A stretch of 64,000 bases of DNA, from contig NC_134460.1 of the NCBI RefSeq assembly GCF_047948215.1, forward strand, positions 121,905,324-121,969,323. Direction: 5' to 3'. The DNA is from Lycorma delicatula (lineage: Eukaryota > Arthropoda > Insecta > Hemiptera > Fulgoridae). The position numbers and the translations under genes were made by a program. Every line of letters begins with the position of its first letter. Positions within the stretch are counted from its first letter, which is position 1. A model generated the notes under the pieces. It was not told the origin of the DNA. It saw only the letters and a program-made list of their open reading frames with translations, and made no database searches. Below are positions 49,697 to 62,384 of this stretch, one piece after another.

Positions 49697-50335
49697 CAGA
49701 GTGAGCAACATAAAACTGAACCCATAACATAATCGCTGCAGAATCAGTAGGTTATGTTAGAACGAAATTTTATGATTGATACGCATAAATTAAATAAGAA
49801 AAACATAAAATATAATTTAAATGTTGCATTTATTTACCTTATTGTTACAAAAGATGTTCAAAATGACCACCCTGGACATCGATGCACTTTTGTGCTCAAC
49901 TGATCATATTGAAAGTCGTCACACAAAACGTTGTCGATTGCATTGATTTCTCATTAATGTTCACCTTCAGTTCATTAATATTGTGAGGGATTAGATGCAT
50001 AAACTTCCTTTAAGTAGCTCCAAAGGAAAAAAATCGCAAGTAGACCACTCTGGAGAACATGGAAGCTACCGTCCTCTGCTGACAGCTTGTTGTCTGTCTC
50101 CTTCAGTTGAAGCACAGTTGTAATACGATATGGTTTCAATTTTAATTCATGAAGAATTTTATGACAAGATGTGTATTTAACACCAGATTGTTGGGATAAA
50201 TTGTGTAGAGTTTTTTTGGCCTGGCAGTAATTCTCTTTTCAATATCGGTAATGGCCTGTGAAGTCCTAATGAAAGTTGCCTATTTCGTTTTGCATTTGAA
50301 ACTGAGCCTGTTGTACACCATTATTTAACTCAGAA
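49697..50335 (-). mobile_element. Tc1/mariner-type C-terminal fragment with terminal repeat
   Basis: Starts at tacagagtgagcaacataaa (terminal-repeat-like, after a TA). Minus-strand text near 49860-49900 reads as a degenerate CIDVQGGHFEHL C-terminus. The rest is a decayed transposase end. Possibly the other end of the element at 48770-49280, or a second copy in opposite orientation. Confidence 0.55.
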
Positions 50336-52133
50336 GTTCCCAAACTTATTTTTCTCATAGACCACTTTCAAAATTTTGCTGATTCCGGTGGACCCCTGCA
50401 GCTACATTTCTACCATATTTCCAGTCGACGGAAAATGTGAAGATTAGATCTAACTATGAAAATTTGCGTTACGGCTGAGTTCCACGAACTAATAGCTTCC
50501 GAAAAACAAAGAGAGAATTGATTGGTTAATTTTTAATTGACTGTGCTGTGAGTGGATGTCAAAAAAGTAAAGTTGACCAATCAAAAAAAATGCTTCCATC
50601 CAACTTTACATTTTTGACATCTACTCACAGCACAAGAAAGCAATCAATTCTCACTTATTTTATTTAGAAAACTTCCCATTCAGAGTGGTAAAAAGCAAAA
50701 GAAAAATAGTATATTTTTTGTGTTGCATTTATTCAAATATGTAATCATTACACTATTAATTATTATTGTTATCATACTGCAATGTAATATAATAAAATTG
50801 TCGTAATATAATTAAAATTAAACATTAATAACGTAATGTAACTTCTACAATGACAATCACAAAATAGTTACAATTTTAATGGGAGGGATGTACTTGATGG
50901 ATTGACAGAAAATTATCAATATTTGGCTTCAGTTTTGTTAGGAATAAGCGCAAATCTCCCCGTTCTGTGATATTGAATCTGCTCCTTTTTTTTTTATAAA
51001 AGGTTTGTAACGACACTAAAACTTTTTTCGACAACATATGACGAGGAAAACGCTATCAAAAGCTTTCTCGCAATTCCCCACAGTCCAGGATATTTTTCTG
51101 GTATTTTTGCCTGCAGCCAAAATGTTTGATACCCTCTTTTAAATTTCACCTTCAGCTCGTCATTAGTGCTAAGCTCGAGTAGCTCCTCTTGTAATATCAC
51201 ATTCTCCACTTCTGTTTCATCAAATGGATTTATGATCCATGGTGGTATTTCCATCGTCAGAATATCTTCAAATCTGATTTTGAAGTCATCATGCAGGGCA
51301 ATTAAATGTTGAACGTATGTCTGAATATCCTCATCAAGGCATTCTACCTGTGACAAGTTTGAAAATTGTGAAAATACGCGCCGACTAATATTTTGCTTCA
51401 TAAATATCAATTTTCCAAGAAAAGCTGAAATTATCCCTTTGTTTTTATTAAATTGAGACTGTCCCCTTGTAATTGTTAATGTCATTAAATTTTTTGAACA
51501 AATCTGTCAAATATATAAATCTTATGAATTTCTTCGTCCATAACAAATCGAACATATGCCAATAATAATGCTTCATTACCAGGTAAACTTGACTCGTCCA
51601 GTTGAATAGAAAATTGAGTTGTTTGCAGATAATTGCACAAGAAACTTTCAATATCAGAGCTCATTTCATCAATACGTCTTTGTACAGTGTTGTTACTCAA
51701 AGGAATTCTTTTGAGTATGTCAAATGGAGATTTGTGGAAAACAGTTTTTAAAACCTCTTCAACAGCGGGTAAAATTAACTGTTCTCCAATGGTGTGCGGT
51801 TTTCCAGATTTCGCTATAAGTAATGAAATATTGTACGATGCCCGCAAGCCATCATCGTTACTTTCAGACGTTGAAGCGAACATACTGTGCACGGTAGGTC
51901 TCTTTTCATATTTTTCCTTCAATGTTTGAAAATATTTCAAATCTTTACATATTTTATCAGGATGACACCTTCTTAGATGATCTTCGAGCTTCGATGGTTT
52001 CATAGAGTCATTGCTCAAAATTTTGCTGCACAAAAAGGCATATAGGCAATCGCTTGTCTGCCTTTGATGGAAGAAATCCAAATTTTAAATAATCAACACT
52101 GTACAGTCGACATTTCTTCTTAGATTCAGCCAT
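50336..52133 (-). mobile_element. hAT element, ZBED5/SCAND3-like, transposase nearly open
   Basis: The minus-strand transposase starts MAESKKKCRLYSVDYLKFGF at 52133, shifts frame near 52075, then runs as a 198-codon frame to 51485 (CLYAFLCSKILSNDSMKPSK zinc-finger region, SYNISLLIAKSGKPHTIGEQ, IPLSNNTVQRRIDEMSSDIE, FSIQLDESS catalytic Asp region). A following frame to 50994 (163 codons) holds a C-terminal dimerisation-like part with VVEKSFSVVTNLL. The 3' terminus near 50336 reads cagaagttcccaaactta, a typical hAT end; the other end is not found. The middle of a normal transposase, between the two frames, is deleted. Confidence 0.82.
50513..50652. repeat. Inverted repeat inside the hAT subterminal region
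   Basis: gagaattgattg...gctgtgagtggatgtcaaaa is matched by ttttgacatctactcacagc...caatcaattctc; arms of about 60 bp, spacer about 20 bp. Confidence 0.8.
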
Positions 52134-52525
52134 GTTTCGTATCAGTTACCTACCGGTAAATTAAAAAAAAAACTCTGTTTTAGTAATCTCAAGGCGGTCT
52201 TACTTAACAGGATATGACTATTTTAACAGAATAGGATTAATTAATTATTGCAATGAAATAAAGTATCGGCGGCAAACTGATTCTAATTATTAAAAGCAAT
52301 AAATCGGTAAGATCCATAATAAAGTTTTATGAAAATGGCTGAACCGATTTTAATGTGATGTAAAACATTTTTTCATTAATTATATTTTGATATATTTCTG
52401 TAAATTCTATAGAAAATACTTTTAAATAACCAATATTTTGATATCACAACTCTGCGATTTTAATCATTTATTTATTACTTTGATGCACGTTACGAGTATG
52501 TAAAGACAGGTACAATTTATGAAAA

Positions 52526-52897
52526 TATACAACGTGTTACAGAATAAGGGTTACAACCGGGAAATGGTATGTTCAGGATCAGTTTTTAAGTTGATTTCAA
52601 TAGTTTTTTTTATATATCTGAAAAAAAATTTAGACCAAAAATTAATAAATCCTTAAACGGAGACAGTAAAAAGTGGTCACATTACAATATTGTGATGTCG
52701 CGTAGGTAGCGTAGCCTCCGCGGCTTTGACCGCGCCGCGCGCGACGTTTCAGTATTGTGATTTGATCACTTTTTACTGATTTTTTATTAATTTTTGGTCT
52801 AATTTTTTTTTCAGATATATAAAAAACTATTAGAATCGACTTAAAAACTGATCCTGAATTTCCCGGTTGTAACCCTTATTCTGTAACACGTTGTATA
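52526..52897. repeat. 372-bp palindrome with a GC-rich core
   Basis: Arms of about 165 bp: tatacaacgtgttacagaat at the left is matched by attctgtaacacgttgtata at the right, and the pairing continues through aagggttacaaccggg, gatcagtttttaagt and the aaaaagtg(g)tca stretch. The core (about 52694-52750) is rich in CG (gcctccgcggctttgaccgc), unlike the AT-rich arms and surroundings. Probably a MITE/foldback element inserted at TA. Confidence 0.88.
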
Positions 52898-53434
52898 AAT
52901 GTATATAATTATTAGTGAACCACCACACAGTCGGGTAAAAAAAATATTACTAATAAAGTAGGGACAAAAAGTTCAACCTTTCTCGGCTTTCTGTTCTTTT
53001 AGGGAAGTCTCTAATAATGGCTCTGTTCAGTATTTAATTTTTAATACGTACCTACTATACGTAAACATTACAAATATACTTATTACAACATAAATATATC
53101 TTTATCGCAGGAGGGATGGAAGAGATTTCTTTTAGGAATAAGCCTCGCCTTTTGTACCTACGTATTTTTTGTAATCTGTGCATTTTTTGTTTACTGACGT
53201 GTACAATAAGTTGTCAAATAAATAAATAAACAATAAATAAAATAAAAGTAAGTATAACAAAAAAGCAGGTAAGTACTTACTACTTTTTCCGACACTGGCA
53301 AACGCTAACATCTATTCACTTAACTTTTCTTTCCGAAATTCCGGAAACAAATGAGTAACGTTTATCTTTGGCAATCGTATTTATATTAGTGAAGATCCAA
53401 TATAAATTTAAAGTTTTATATGTTTATTTTATAC
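52898..53434. other. AT-rich intergenic DNA
   Basis: No feature recognised. Confidence 0.4.
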
Positions 53435-54278
53435 TAGCAGAGTGAGCCACAGGTACTGATGGGAGTGTATTGCCATTATGCAGAAGCACAGCTTTTAAAC
53501 TAACTTTAGAGGAATCAATGAACAAGTGCCATTCTGTTGGTTTATCTTCATTACAAAGTGTCTCCATAAGAGAAGAAATGTCGTTACAAAACACGAAGTC
53601 ATTTTCTTCAAAAAACAGTCTTTAAATTCAAAATGATGATTACATATCTTTGTACTCTTTTGAAGAAGATTCCATCCTTTTAGCCGGGAAGCAAGCTTTT
53701 CAGACTGTTTTTTGGATAAATTTAAATCTTGTATGAGATTGTTAAGATTTTCTTGAGTCAGTAAATGAGGCTCAGATAAACTGTCCTTTGTTCAAAAGTT
53801 GTGTTACTAGAATCTGTTTCTTTTTCTTCCTTACTTCCATCAGACTCTGAGCTCTCTTTATTTATTGCCACACGTTCTGGAGGCTTTGGTATGGGCAACT
53901 CTTCACAGTGTGGAACTGGTCTCATTGAAGATTGCAAGTTAGGGTACACCACTGTATGTGTTGATTTTGAGTAACCTTTTTAATGTTTGTTAAGCAGAAA
54001 TAACAGTCTGAAGAGTGATCTTTGGGTTCCCTCCAAACCACAGAGATAGAAAATGGTGTGTGGCGTGTGCCATTTTTCCATGCAGTGAGAAGCCTAGAAC
54101 ACGACAAACAACAGATATGTGGGGCCCAGGTCCTTGTTTGGTCCCTGACTTTACACCCAAAATAAAATTCATAACATTTTTTTACTAAAGGAGTAAGGTT
54201 TCACCTTTGGGACTTGAGCATCACTTCACCACATACATAACAAAAATTGTTAGAATGATTTAAACAAACTCTAGGCAT
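53435..54278 (-). pseudogene. Broken cysteine-rich gene of a multicopy insect family
   Basis: The minus strand from ATG at 54278 reads MPRVCLNHSNNFCYVCGEVM, an in-frame TGA at 54203-54201, then FYFGCKVRDQTRTWAPHICC, an HTPFSISVVWREPKDHSSDC segment and YFC. After a frameshift near 53955 it continues MRPVPHCEELPIPKPPE, an acidic serine stretch, and EWHLFIDSSKVSLKAVLLHN to about 53438. Cys pairs (CYVC, CC..C, DCYFC) suggest zinc binding. I recall close relatives as multicopy, unnamed genes in hemipteran and other arthropod genomes, likely carried by a mobile element; this is from memory. Function unknown. No intron seems to interrupt it. Confidence 0.65.
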
Positions 54279-57200
54279 TTTGTAACTAAAGACTAATTAA
54301 AAGAAATAAAGTTGTAAATATGTAATACACAATAATTCAGACACACAAAGCACTTACAATGACGTGTTAACTGGTTCACTAATACCTTACAACTGGCATC
54401 GTTCTGATGAGTGTGTGCAACACTAGGTCACATTGTACATGTCTATACATATCTGAACCTGCCCAACAGTAGCAACACTACACTTTACGTTAGCTCATTT
54501 GGTCCCATCATAATTACAATGCTCTAATAGCTTTTACTTTACTGTGGACAAATGAATGAAAAAACGTTTTAAAATATTTAAAAGAATTAAAATAATAAAA
54601 AAAACTCTGGGTGATGGAGAAATTCCGAATACATATTTGAAAAAGATAAAACACTGCATTAAATACAGCTATTGGTACTCGTGAGACAAAAATCATATTG
54701 ATCAGTGTTAATAAATCAACTCTCAACTCTACCCTGCCAATTGTTAGTCAGTGGATTTCATTATAGATAGAGACTTTATTATAGCTAATTCTACTGCAAA
54801 TAGATTTTGCAAAGTCTGTTGCAAGTGGTTTTTTATGCAGATAAGTTTTATATAGCTGAAACTTTGGTTAACAGTAATTTTATCACCATTATCTTCTCTA
54901 TCCTGCAAAATTACCTCATGAACACATTTAAAATTATGAACAGAAGTAGATGTTTACCCAACTTCTTAATGCTTGGGGAAAAATTACTAAATTTTTCATT
55001 AAAATCATGCTTAATTTAATTTCAATTATACCTTCATAATTTCTTTATTTTTAAAGTATTAATATTATATGATATGAACAGCATATGAATTTCAGCTTCT
55101 GCGGAACTCCTTTTGTCTATAGAAAACACTTCATGATCATGCTCTTTCTTAGTGTATAAATGAAGTTGAATATTTTTATTTTAATGACTTAAGAAACAAA
55201 AGCAAACAAAGAAATGAATTGTAATCTGAGCAGAGTAAATTGTACAAAATGTCACCGACTAAAATAAGAATCTCTGTCATTTTCAATTAAGGAAAAAATT
55301 CGCTCTGTTAAAGTCTTTGATTAATGTACTTTTTTTTGTATAAACTGGTTATAAAAATGATTTAGGCTGATATTTTAATGACCAATAGTATACCAGTGAC
55401 ATGGTTGCGCAAATGAAATTCAAAATAACAGTATCATGAAATCGATTTGAACAAAGATTCTGCAATATCACAGGTGATATATTAGTTCAGGTTTATTTGC
55501 AGCCTGTTAGTTACATGCTGTTTTTTGTAATCTTTCTTCATTTTTATAGATTTAGCAATGGTCTTCAGTTCTTTAATAATAAGTCATTTTTACAATTTCA
55601 ACTGGGGTAAACCTTTATCAAAGCCACTTTTAACCGAATACTAATTTTGTTAAACAGTATTGAAATATCCCTTTTTTATTTATAACTAGTGGACCTGGCA
55701 GTGATTCTTGCTATTGCTACATTTAAGTGTATGAATTAAATAAATTTAGTGTTAAATTTGACATATGTAATCTATTTCATTGTACTGTTTCTTCCTCCTT
55801 TTCATTTCTTCTGTATTCTTTTATTCTCTTAGCTCAAATTGTGTGTTGACCAATATTTTATCATTTTGGATTGTTATTTTTAAAAAGTAAAAGTTTTATC
55901 TTCTATGTTACTTTATTTTTTACATTTTTGTAACCTACAAAAACAGTGAAACAGACAATATTACGAACAGTATTAATTATGTACAATATTAATTCACTCT
56001 TCATTTTCCTTTCTTCTTATGACTCCCATAATGTTTACCACAGTTCAAACCTCATCAACCTCACTACTATATAAATCATAAAAAAAAGTACAAATAAATA
56101 GCCTAAAACTTCTTTTATTAAATTTAATGTCATTGTATTAATAGAGAGGTATCGTTTATATCGATTGTCATTATCTATACTGATCGTTGTTTATGTCAAT
56201 ATTGACTTCCTTGGACAGTTATTTTGTGAGACCAATATTTTGTCTTTCTGGAAACATTGGTATTTAAATATGTAAACTAATAACATGAAATTAATATGTA
56301 AACACTTATGGGACAAATAATAATAAATTTTGAAATTTTCAGTTAAATCAGTTACATAGTTTTTGAGTTATTAGGGCATACACAAGATAAAGATTGTCTT
56401 TTATTTATGTATATATTTTATACAAAATTTGCTTCAGAAAGTTCTCAGAATCACCGTCTTTTTTTTTAAACAGCAATATAATAAAATTATTAGTTCATAT
56501 GTTAGCAATGTTCGTGACATCATTATATGGACAAAACCGTGATTTATTTTTATTTTCCCCGATTGTCTTTATTTTCTACATGATTTTTACTTTCTCTTGA
56601 ACAATATCAATAATAGTTGTATGTTTGAGTTACATTGCCAAAGTTTAAAAGTCTGTTGTTGAACACTACACAAATGTTAAATTTCATTTTTCATTTACCA
56701 AATTACATCCAGAATTATTTGAAAAAGTATAAAGTAAAATAGTATAGAGAAAACAAGTTTAAGAATGACGCAAGCATTTTTGTGAGAGCTGTCTTAAAGT
56801 TGATGAAGTTTATAGTAGGTAATCATTCACCAAGGAAATATTGTAAGATTGAATGTGTTCTAAATGATTAAAAATAACCTATTGAAAATAGAATTAGATG
56901 TTTGAATATGACTGAGAATGCCACAATTGTCTGTTTAGTTGTCTGAAAGCATATTATGTGTGGTCAATACATTGTTCCAAAGAGGTTGCCAGCACATCAG
57001 TTCAATCTGGACAAGCAGTTTGTTAATATGGCACATTGTAATATCTCTACTTCACTGACCACACTTTCTCTGTTTGGCACCAACTGATTTTTAGTCTTTT
57101 TTTTTGTTTAAATTAATTCTGAAGGAAAACCAATACAAGATGCTAATGACTTCTATACAAAAAAAAGGATCTGAAGTAGGTTTTTAGAAAGGTTCCAGGA

Positions 57201-57990
57201 GTTCCAATAAATTTATGAATGGTGGCAAAAATGTAGCTGTAAAACGTAAATACTCTAAGAAAATATCATGTAAAACGTTTTAACGTATAGTTTTTGAAAA
57301 GTAAATGTATTTTTGCAATTTTTAGAAGCTGCTGTGTATGTAATATAAAAATAAATTTTAACCTTTTTTATTCTTTTTTTTTTCTAACTGAATTTTTAAC
57401 AATATATTATTCATTAATTAAAAAATTTATCATTTTTTTATCTTTAGTGTTTAAATGATAATATACTAGAGACATTCAATATGTTCTTGGCCTGACACAA
57501 AGATGGTGTAAGTAAGGCCAAATGAATATGATATTTGTAAAGTATGAGTAAAGTACATGAGTAAAGCAAACAAGTTTTGCTTCTTTTTTTTAAAAAATGC
57601 CTAAAACTAAAGTACCAGCTGTTAGATTCTACTTTGAGGAGTCGTTGCTGTCTGATATCATTTTTGATAGTAAAAATTTAGCTGCTGAATTGTATATGGT
57701 TGAAAAACATTCATGATGAACGCTTGGGCTCTTAAATTGTCACAAAAATTCACAATACTATATTTAATAAATTATTGCCAACTGAAGTATGCGAGATTGC
57801 TATCATTGTAAACATTTTGATAGACTGTGTCTAATATATTTTACACAATATTTTGAGTGTGAAAAAGTTTTCCATTCAATGTCTGTTTGAATTTGAATTC
57901 TATTACTGTTACTGTTTGTGTTAATGAAGAATTTTTGTTTCTGAATTCTGTTACTGTTTGAATTTGTTTCTTATTTTATGTAGGACCAAT
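54279..57990. other. AT-rich intergenic DNA
   Basis: Several short open frames without recognisable motifs; no RNA gene or mobile element recognised. Confidence 0.4.
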
Positions 57991-58069
57991 ATTATAAATT
58001 GGTGTTAGTGAAAGTAAGTTGGTGAAAGACTATTTGGGTTAGTGAAAATAAGTTGTTTAAAAAATTTAC

Positions 58070-58580
58070 AGTTTACAAAAAAGAAAATGCAGTTCAACAA
58101 TAACAGTAAATGGAACATGGATTCACCATTACCTACCAGAAATCAAACCAAAAGAAAGTAGTCCAAATATGGGTTGGAGCAAATGAATATGCACCAAAGA
58201 AAGCAGAAATGGTTCCATCTCTAGGAAAAGTCATGGCTATGGTTTATTGAGATTCTTGTGATGTGGTCATAGAATACTTGGCAAATGGTAGGATCATCAT
58301 CGAGGAGTATTATGCTTTACTATTGGCTCAGTTGAAGGGTATTATTCAGGCAAAACACCTACATCTGCCCAAAAAGAACTGCTCTTTACAATGATAATGT
58401 GCTTGTATGCATATCTATGTTGTTGTTGCTGCAAAACTCTCCATCACCTACAGTTCAAAGTGTATGTGTGTATTCACTGGATTTGACTACCAGAATTTTA
58501 CTTTCTCTTCCCAAACCTGAAGAAATTACTCACCAGATAAAAATTCACTTCAAATAATGAGGTCAAAGCTGAATCAACTG
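58070..58580 (+). mobile_element. Mariner transposase fossil (SETMAR-like type)
   Basis: Plus strand: GTWIHHYLPEIKPKESSP (the GDETWIHHYTPETK block), a PKKAEMVPSLGKVMAMV segment, then the I-EEYYALLLAQLKGIIQAK region, KKNCSLQ/FTMIM in place of the HDN block, and LFPNLKKLLTR near 58510. Stops between blocks. Confidence 0.8.
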
Positions 58581-60559
58581 CTGATTTTGCAGAGTTGGAT
58601 AAATCGGATTAGACTGAATGTTAGTGCAGGAAGTATATACCCAGAAATGTATACAACACTCAGTATTAATGAACTTAAAAAATGATGATTTTTTTTTATT
58701 AGACTCAAACAATATACAATGAACATATGACTTTTACCACATAATAAATTATGAAAAGTAATATATTGAATAACATATTGAAACAACGTATTTCCTAACA
58801 CTGATGGTATTAAAAATATGGAAAATTGTTGGTCTAAATGTATTGATTTTTTCAAAAAACATTGTCTAAAAATTATGTGTCTTCTTTGTCAGGCCAACAA
58901 CTTACCAAATGGACCTCATAATAAAACCCAAGAAGTTATTAATAAAAAAAATACTTTAATAATTAATTTCTTACTTTCTTCACTCCTATCTATTCTAATA
59001 GATTTCCAGTCTTAAAAGTATTTCCTGGATTTTATTGCAGAATTCAGGTTCTGATCTACTTAAAAATATAATTATTTTTTACAGAATCTGATTTTTTGTT
59101 GGTACCTATTCAATTTTTGTTGTTGAAGTTCAATAGACAGCAACATCAGTACCTCACAGCTCAACTTTGGACGAAATCGGTTTTGACTTATTGTATTGGC
59201 TGATTTGTAGTGTGTTAAAATATTTATGTTTTCATAAAATTCTGTCTATAATGGTGCGGTAACTCATTAGCTTTCATTAATTATCCAAATTGATGAAAGT
59301 GTATATACTATTCCCTGAAACTGAATGGAATATTATCTACGTGGTTTTAATCATGTCTTAAATGGATTTAGTCTTCTAGCTAAGCTATCCTAATTATTAT
59401 GTGTATATATTAATAGAAAAGCATTCAAGTATTTGTTATTATATTTTATTACCATTAGGATTTAAGTTAATATAATTAAATTAGAAAGTTTGTGCTAAGG
59501 TATCTAAGAAAACCTATTTATAAATAGATTATATTGTGTTGTTAATTTATATTTTTTTAACAAATAATTGATATTAATTTTTGTTACTTATTTTTTATTT
59601 TTCTTATTTGTTGCTATTGTCTATTATCATTTCATATTAATCATGACTACAATTAAGTTTGTTTTTTTGTGATTCAAGTTTGCTTATTTTTCTTAATATT
59701 ACTAGTATTATAATTTTGTTCTGTTGCTTTCCAATGGCTTCAGTGTTTGATCATCAATTTTTTTTATTTAGTTTTTAGTGATTATTCCTCTAGTACTTAT
59801 ATTTCATTATTATAATAAAATTAACAGCATTTAATTACACGATAAGCAAAAATATTTATTTACTTACATATTAGATTTTATTTTAAATTTATTATAATAG
59901 ATATGCAAAAATATTACTATAATATATAGTTTCAAATAGTAAATACTGATTCAGTACAAACGTAAATAAGTTTGTAATAAGTTCTTGTTATTCAAGGATG
60001 ATACATTTTACTAATTTATCGCAAGCTAATATAAAAAACTCTTATGTGTCAGTGACATGGAAAAAAGAGCATTGTATTCTTTGATAATTCAGTAAAACAA
60101 AATTAGTTTTAATCTGTATATAGTCACCAAATTAGTTATGTTACAACAATCCAATTCTAAGCTGTGAGATGATTATGAAAAAAATAAGATATTTATATCA
60201 ACCACAAAGATATTTACATTGACCATATAATTCTTTATTTAAAAAATTGTTTTACCTTTTAAATTATCTTTTAACAGGAAAATCTTCTAACAAAAATCTC
60301 CTTTACAAAATTCTGTTGACTCCATTATGGAATGGTAGCATCTCACCTTTACATCTGGAAAGTACAGTTCAAATCCTTGTCAGACATTGTATTTTTCTTT
60401 TGCTACAAATTTTCCATTTCATATTTCCACACACAAGCTTTTTGCTTATGTGATTTATTAATCATAAAAAACTAAAGTAAACATAAAATCATCAAGAATA
60501 AGGAGTGATCATATGGTGTCAAATTGAGGACACCCTCCTTTTTTGAAGCATGTTTATAA
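58581..60559. other. AT-rich intergenic DNA
   Basis: No feature recognised. Confidence 0.4.
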
Positions 60560-60630
60560 AAAGAGAGGATCATCATTGGGGAGTATTATGCTTTAATATT
60601 GGCTCAGTTGAAGGGTACTATTCAGGCAAA
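60560..60630 (+). mobile_element. Small second copy of the 58.3-kb mariner segment
   Basis: ggatcatcattggggagtat through ttcaggcaaaact repeats 58283-58350 with few changes. Confidence 0.8.
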
Positions 60631-61740
60631 ACTCCACTCCATTGAGCATTAATTATTTGAGTATTTAATTATTTGTTGTTCACTGCTTGAAAAAAATACA
60701 AGTTTCAATAGTTTTAGTACTTTATATTTCTTTGAAGATATATTTTTACAGTATCACTGCTGTTTCAACCTTTTAAATTTTTATTCTATTGATAAATATA
60801 TCAAAGAAATATATCTGACTCAGAATATTCATTCAAACTTTAACAGGCTGACGTCTAATAACAATTACTGTGTTTACAATGAATTTTGTATCATGTGAAA
60901 AATGCCTTTCTAACTAGTGACTTAACCCTAAGCTTTTCAAGTTAAAGGCAGAAAAGGTTGTGCCTACTATTGCTCAAAAATGAAAATTGGCAAACATCTC
61001 CATTGTTAGACGCAGAATTTCATTTTATGGGATTCAATATAAAATTAAATGTGTCTGTCATCTGTTTATTCATTTTTGTCATTATTTTCCTACATCTTTG
61101 ATTCTGTATTATTAATTTTTACAAACATTTTTCTAAATTAAAAAATTTCAAACACTACCTTGAATTCGAAATTTGAATTCTGAATTTTGAAATAAAATAG
61201 CAAAAAGAAACACTCAAGAACTGTTTGCAGAAAATTAAAATCTACACAATTACATAAACTTTTCTATTGTAAAATGATTATAATCAGTTAAAAGGAATTA
61301 ATTATGAAAAATAAGTATATACATTCATCTAATACAGAACTTATTTAATAATTACAACTTTTTTATATTTTGATTTTTAATTTACATTTATTTTTAATTA
61401 CTTTCTTTTTAACTATTGATGATGATTGTTGAACGATCTAAATACATATTTAGTTATAAATTTTCCTTTTTTGAATGTAATTGTTTGAACATTTGTTTAG
61501 AATTGTAAGTAGTAATATGTTTTTTAAAGAATTTAAATTATTGGTAAATATGTAATGAATGATTGTTATTATTACTAATTTTTAAAAAAATAATATGTTT
61601 ATATCTGTCACATATCATCTAAATAAATTTAACATTTATCATACTACTTTTAATGTAGTTCCTTAATATCAGTTTATGTAACAACGCCACAACTTTTCAG
61701 AATTTTGGTAAGATTTTCTTCAAGTCCACAGAGTCTAAGA
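60631..61740. other. AT-rich intergenic DNA
   Basis: No feature recognised. Confidence 0.4.
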
Positions 61741-61749
61741 GAAATTCAA

Positions 61750-62384
61750 AAACAATTGCCATGCAAGGAACGCACTCACACATTCCTCGCATGGCAAGAG
61801 ACCTAGGAGCATGAGACCAGAGGACGATGGACTGCAAGGCTTATCCCTCTGGTCAGACTGTGCACGGAGCGGCGGCGCGGAGAGGTGGAGTACTACATGA
61901 CGCAATTTTTAATGGGTGACAGGTACTTCGCTTACCTCCATGTCATAGGAAAAGCGCCATCCCCTGACTGCCTCTATTGCCCCATTGTATGGGATGACAC
62001 TGAGCACACCTTTTTCAAATGTGCTCGGTGGGCGGCAGGTCAAGGAACACTATAGGCAGATCTCGAAGCACTGAGCCCCCACAATGTGGTTACAATGATG
62101 CTCTGTAATCTGAGCAGCTGGGAAAGCGTAGCTCGATTCGTCAACAATATTCTCATGACCAAAAAGGTTGACCTGGATAGTCCTGAAAATTAGGTAGCAC
62201 CTAATCAGGCTAGTATAGGAGGACTCGACCGGAAGTAATGTGTTAAACGGTTCCGGGTCGAGTCCTGGTAGAAAGGGGAGTGGTTTTAGTTGGTAGTCTG
62301 GTGATAGTGATTGGATAATACCATCAGCTGGAATCCGACATTCTGTGTGTAAATGTATTTCCACCTCCCTCTGAAAAAAAAAAA
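61750..62384 (+). mobile_element. R1-like LINE 3' end with poly(A)
   Basis: The plus-strand frame from 61807 to a TAG at 62053, then on to TAG at 62191, reads HETRGRWTARLIPLVRLCTE, VEYYMTQFLMGDRYFAYLHV, DCLYCPIVWDDTEHTFFKCA (a CCHC knuckle of form C-x2-C-x8-H-x4-C) and SSWESVARFVNNILMTKKVD. This is the C-terminal part of R1-clade retrotransposon proteins. One in-frame TAG (62053-62055) breaks it; the last TAG looks genuine. About 180 bases of 3'UTR lead to a run of 12 A residues at 62373-62384. The GC content is much higher than that of its surroundings. Confidence 0.8.
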
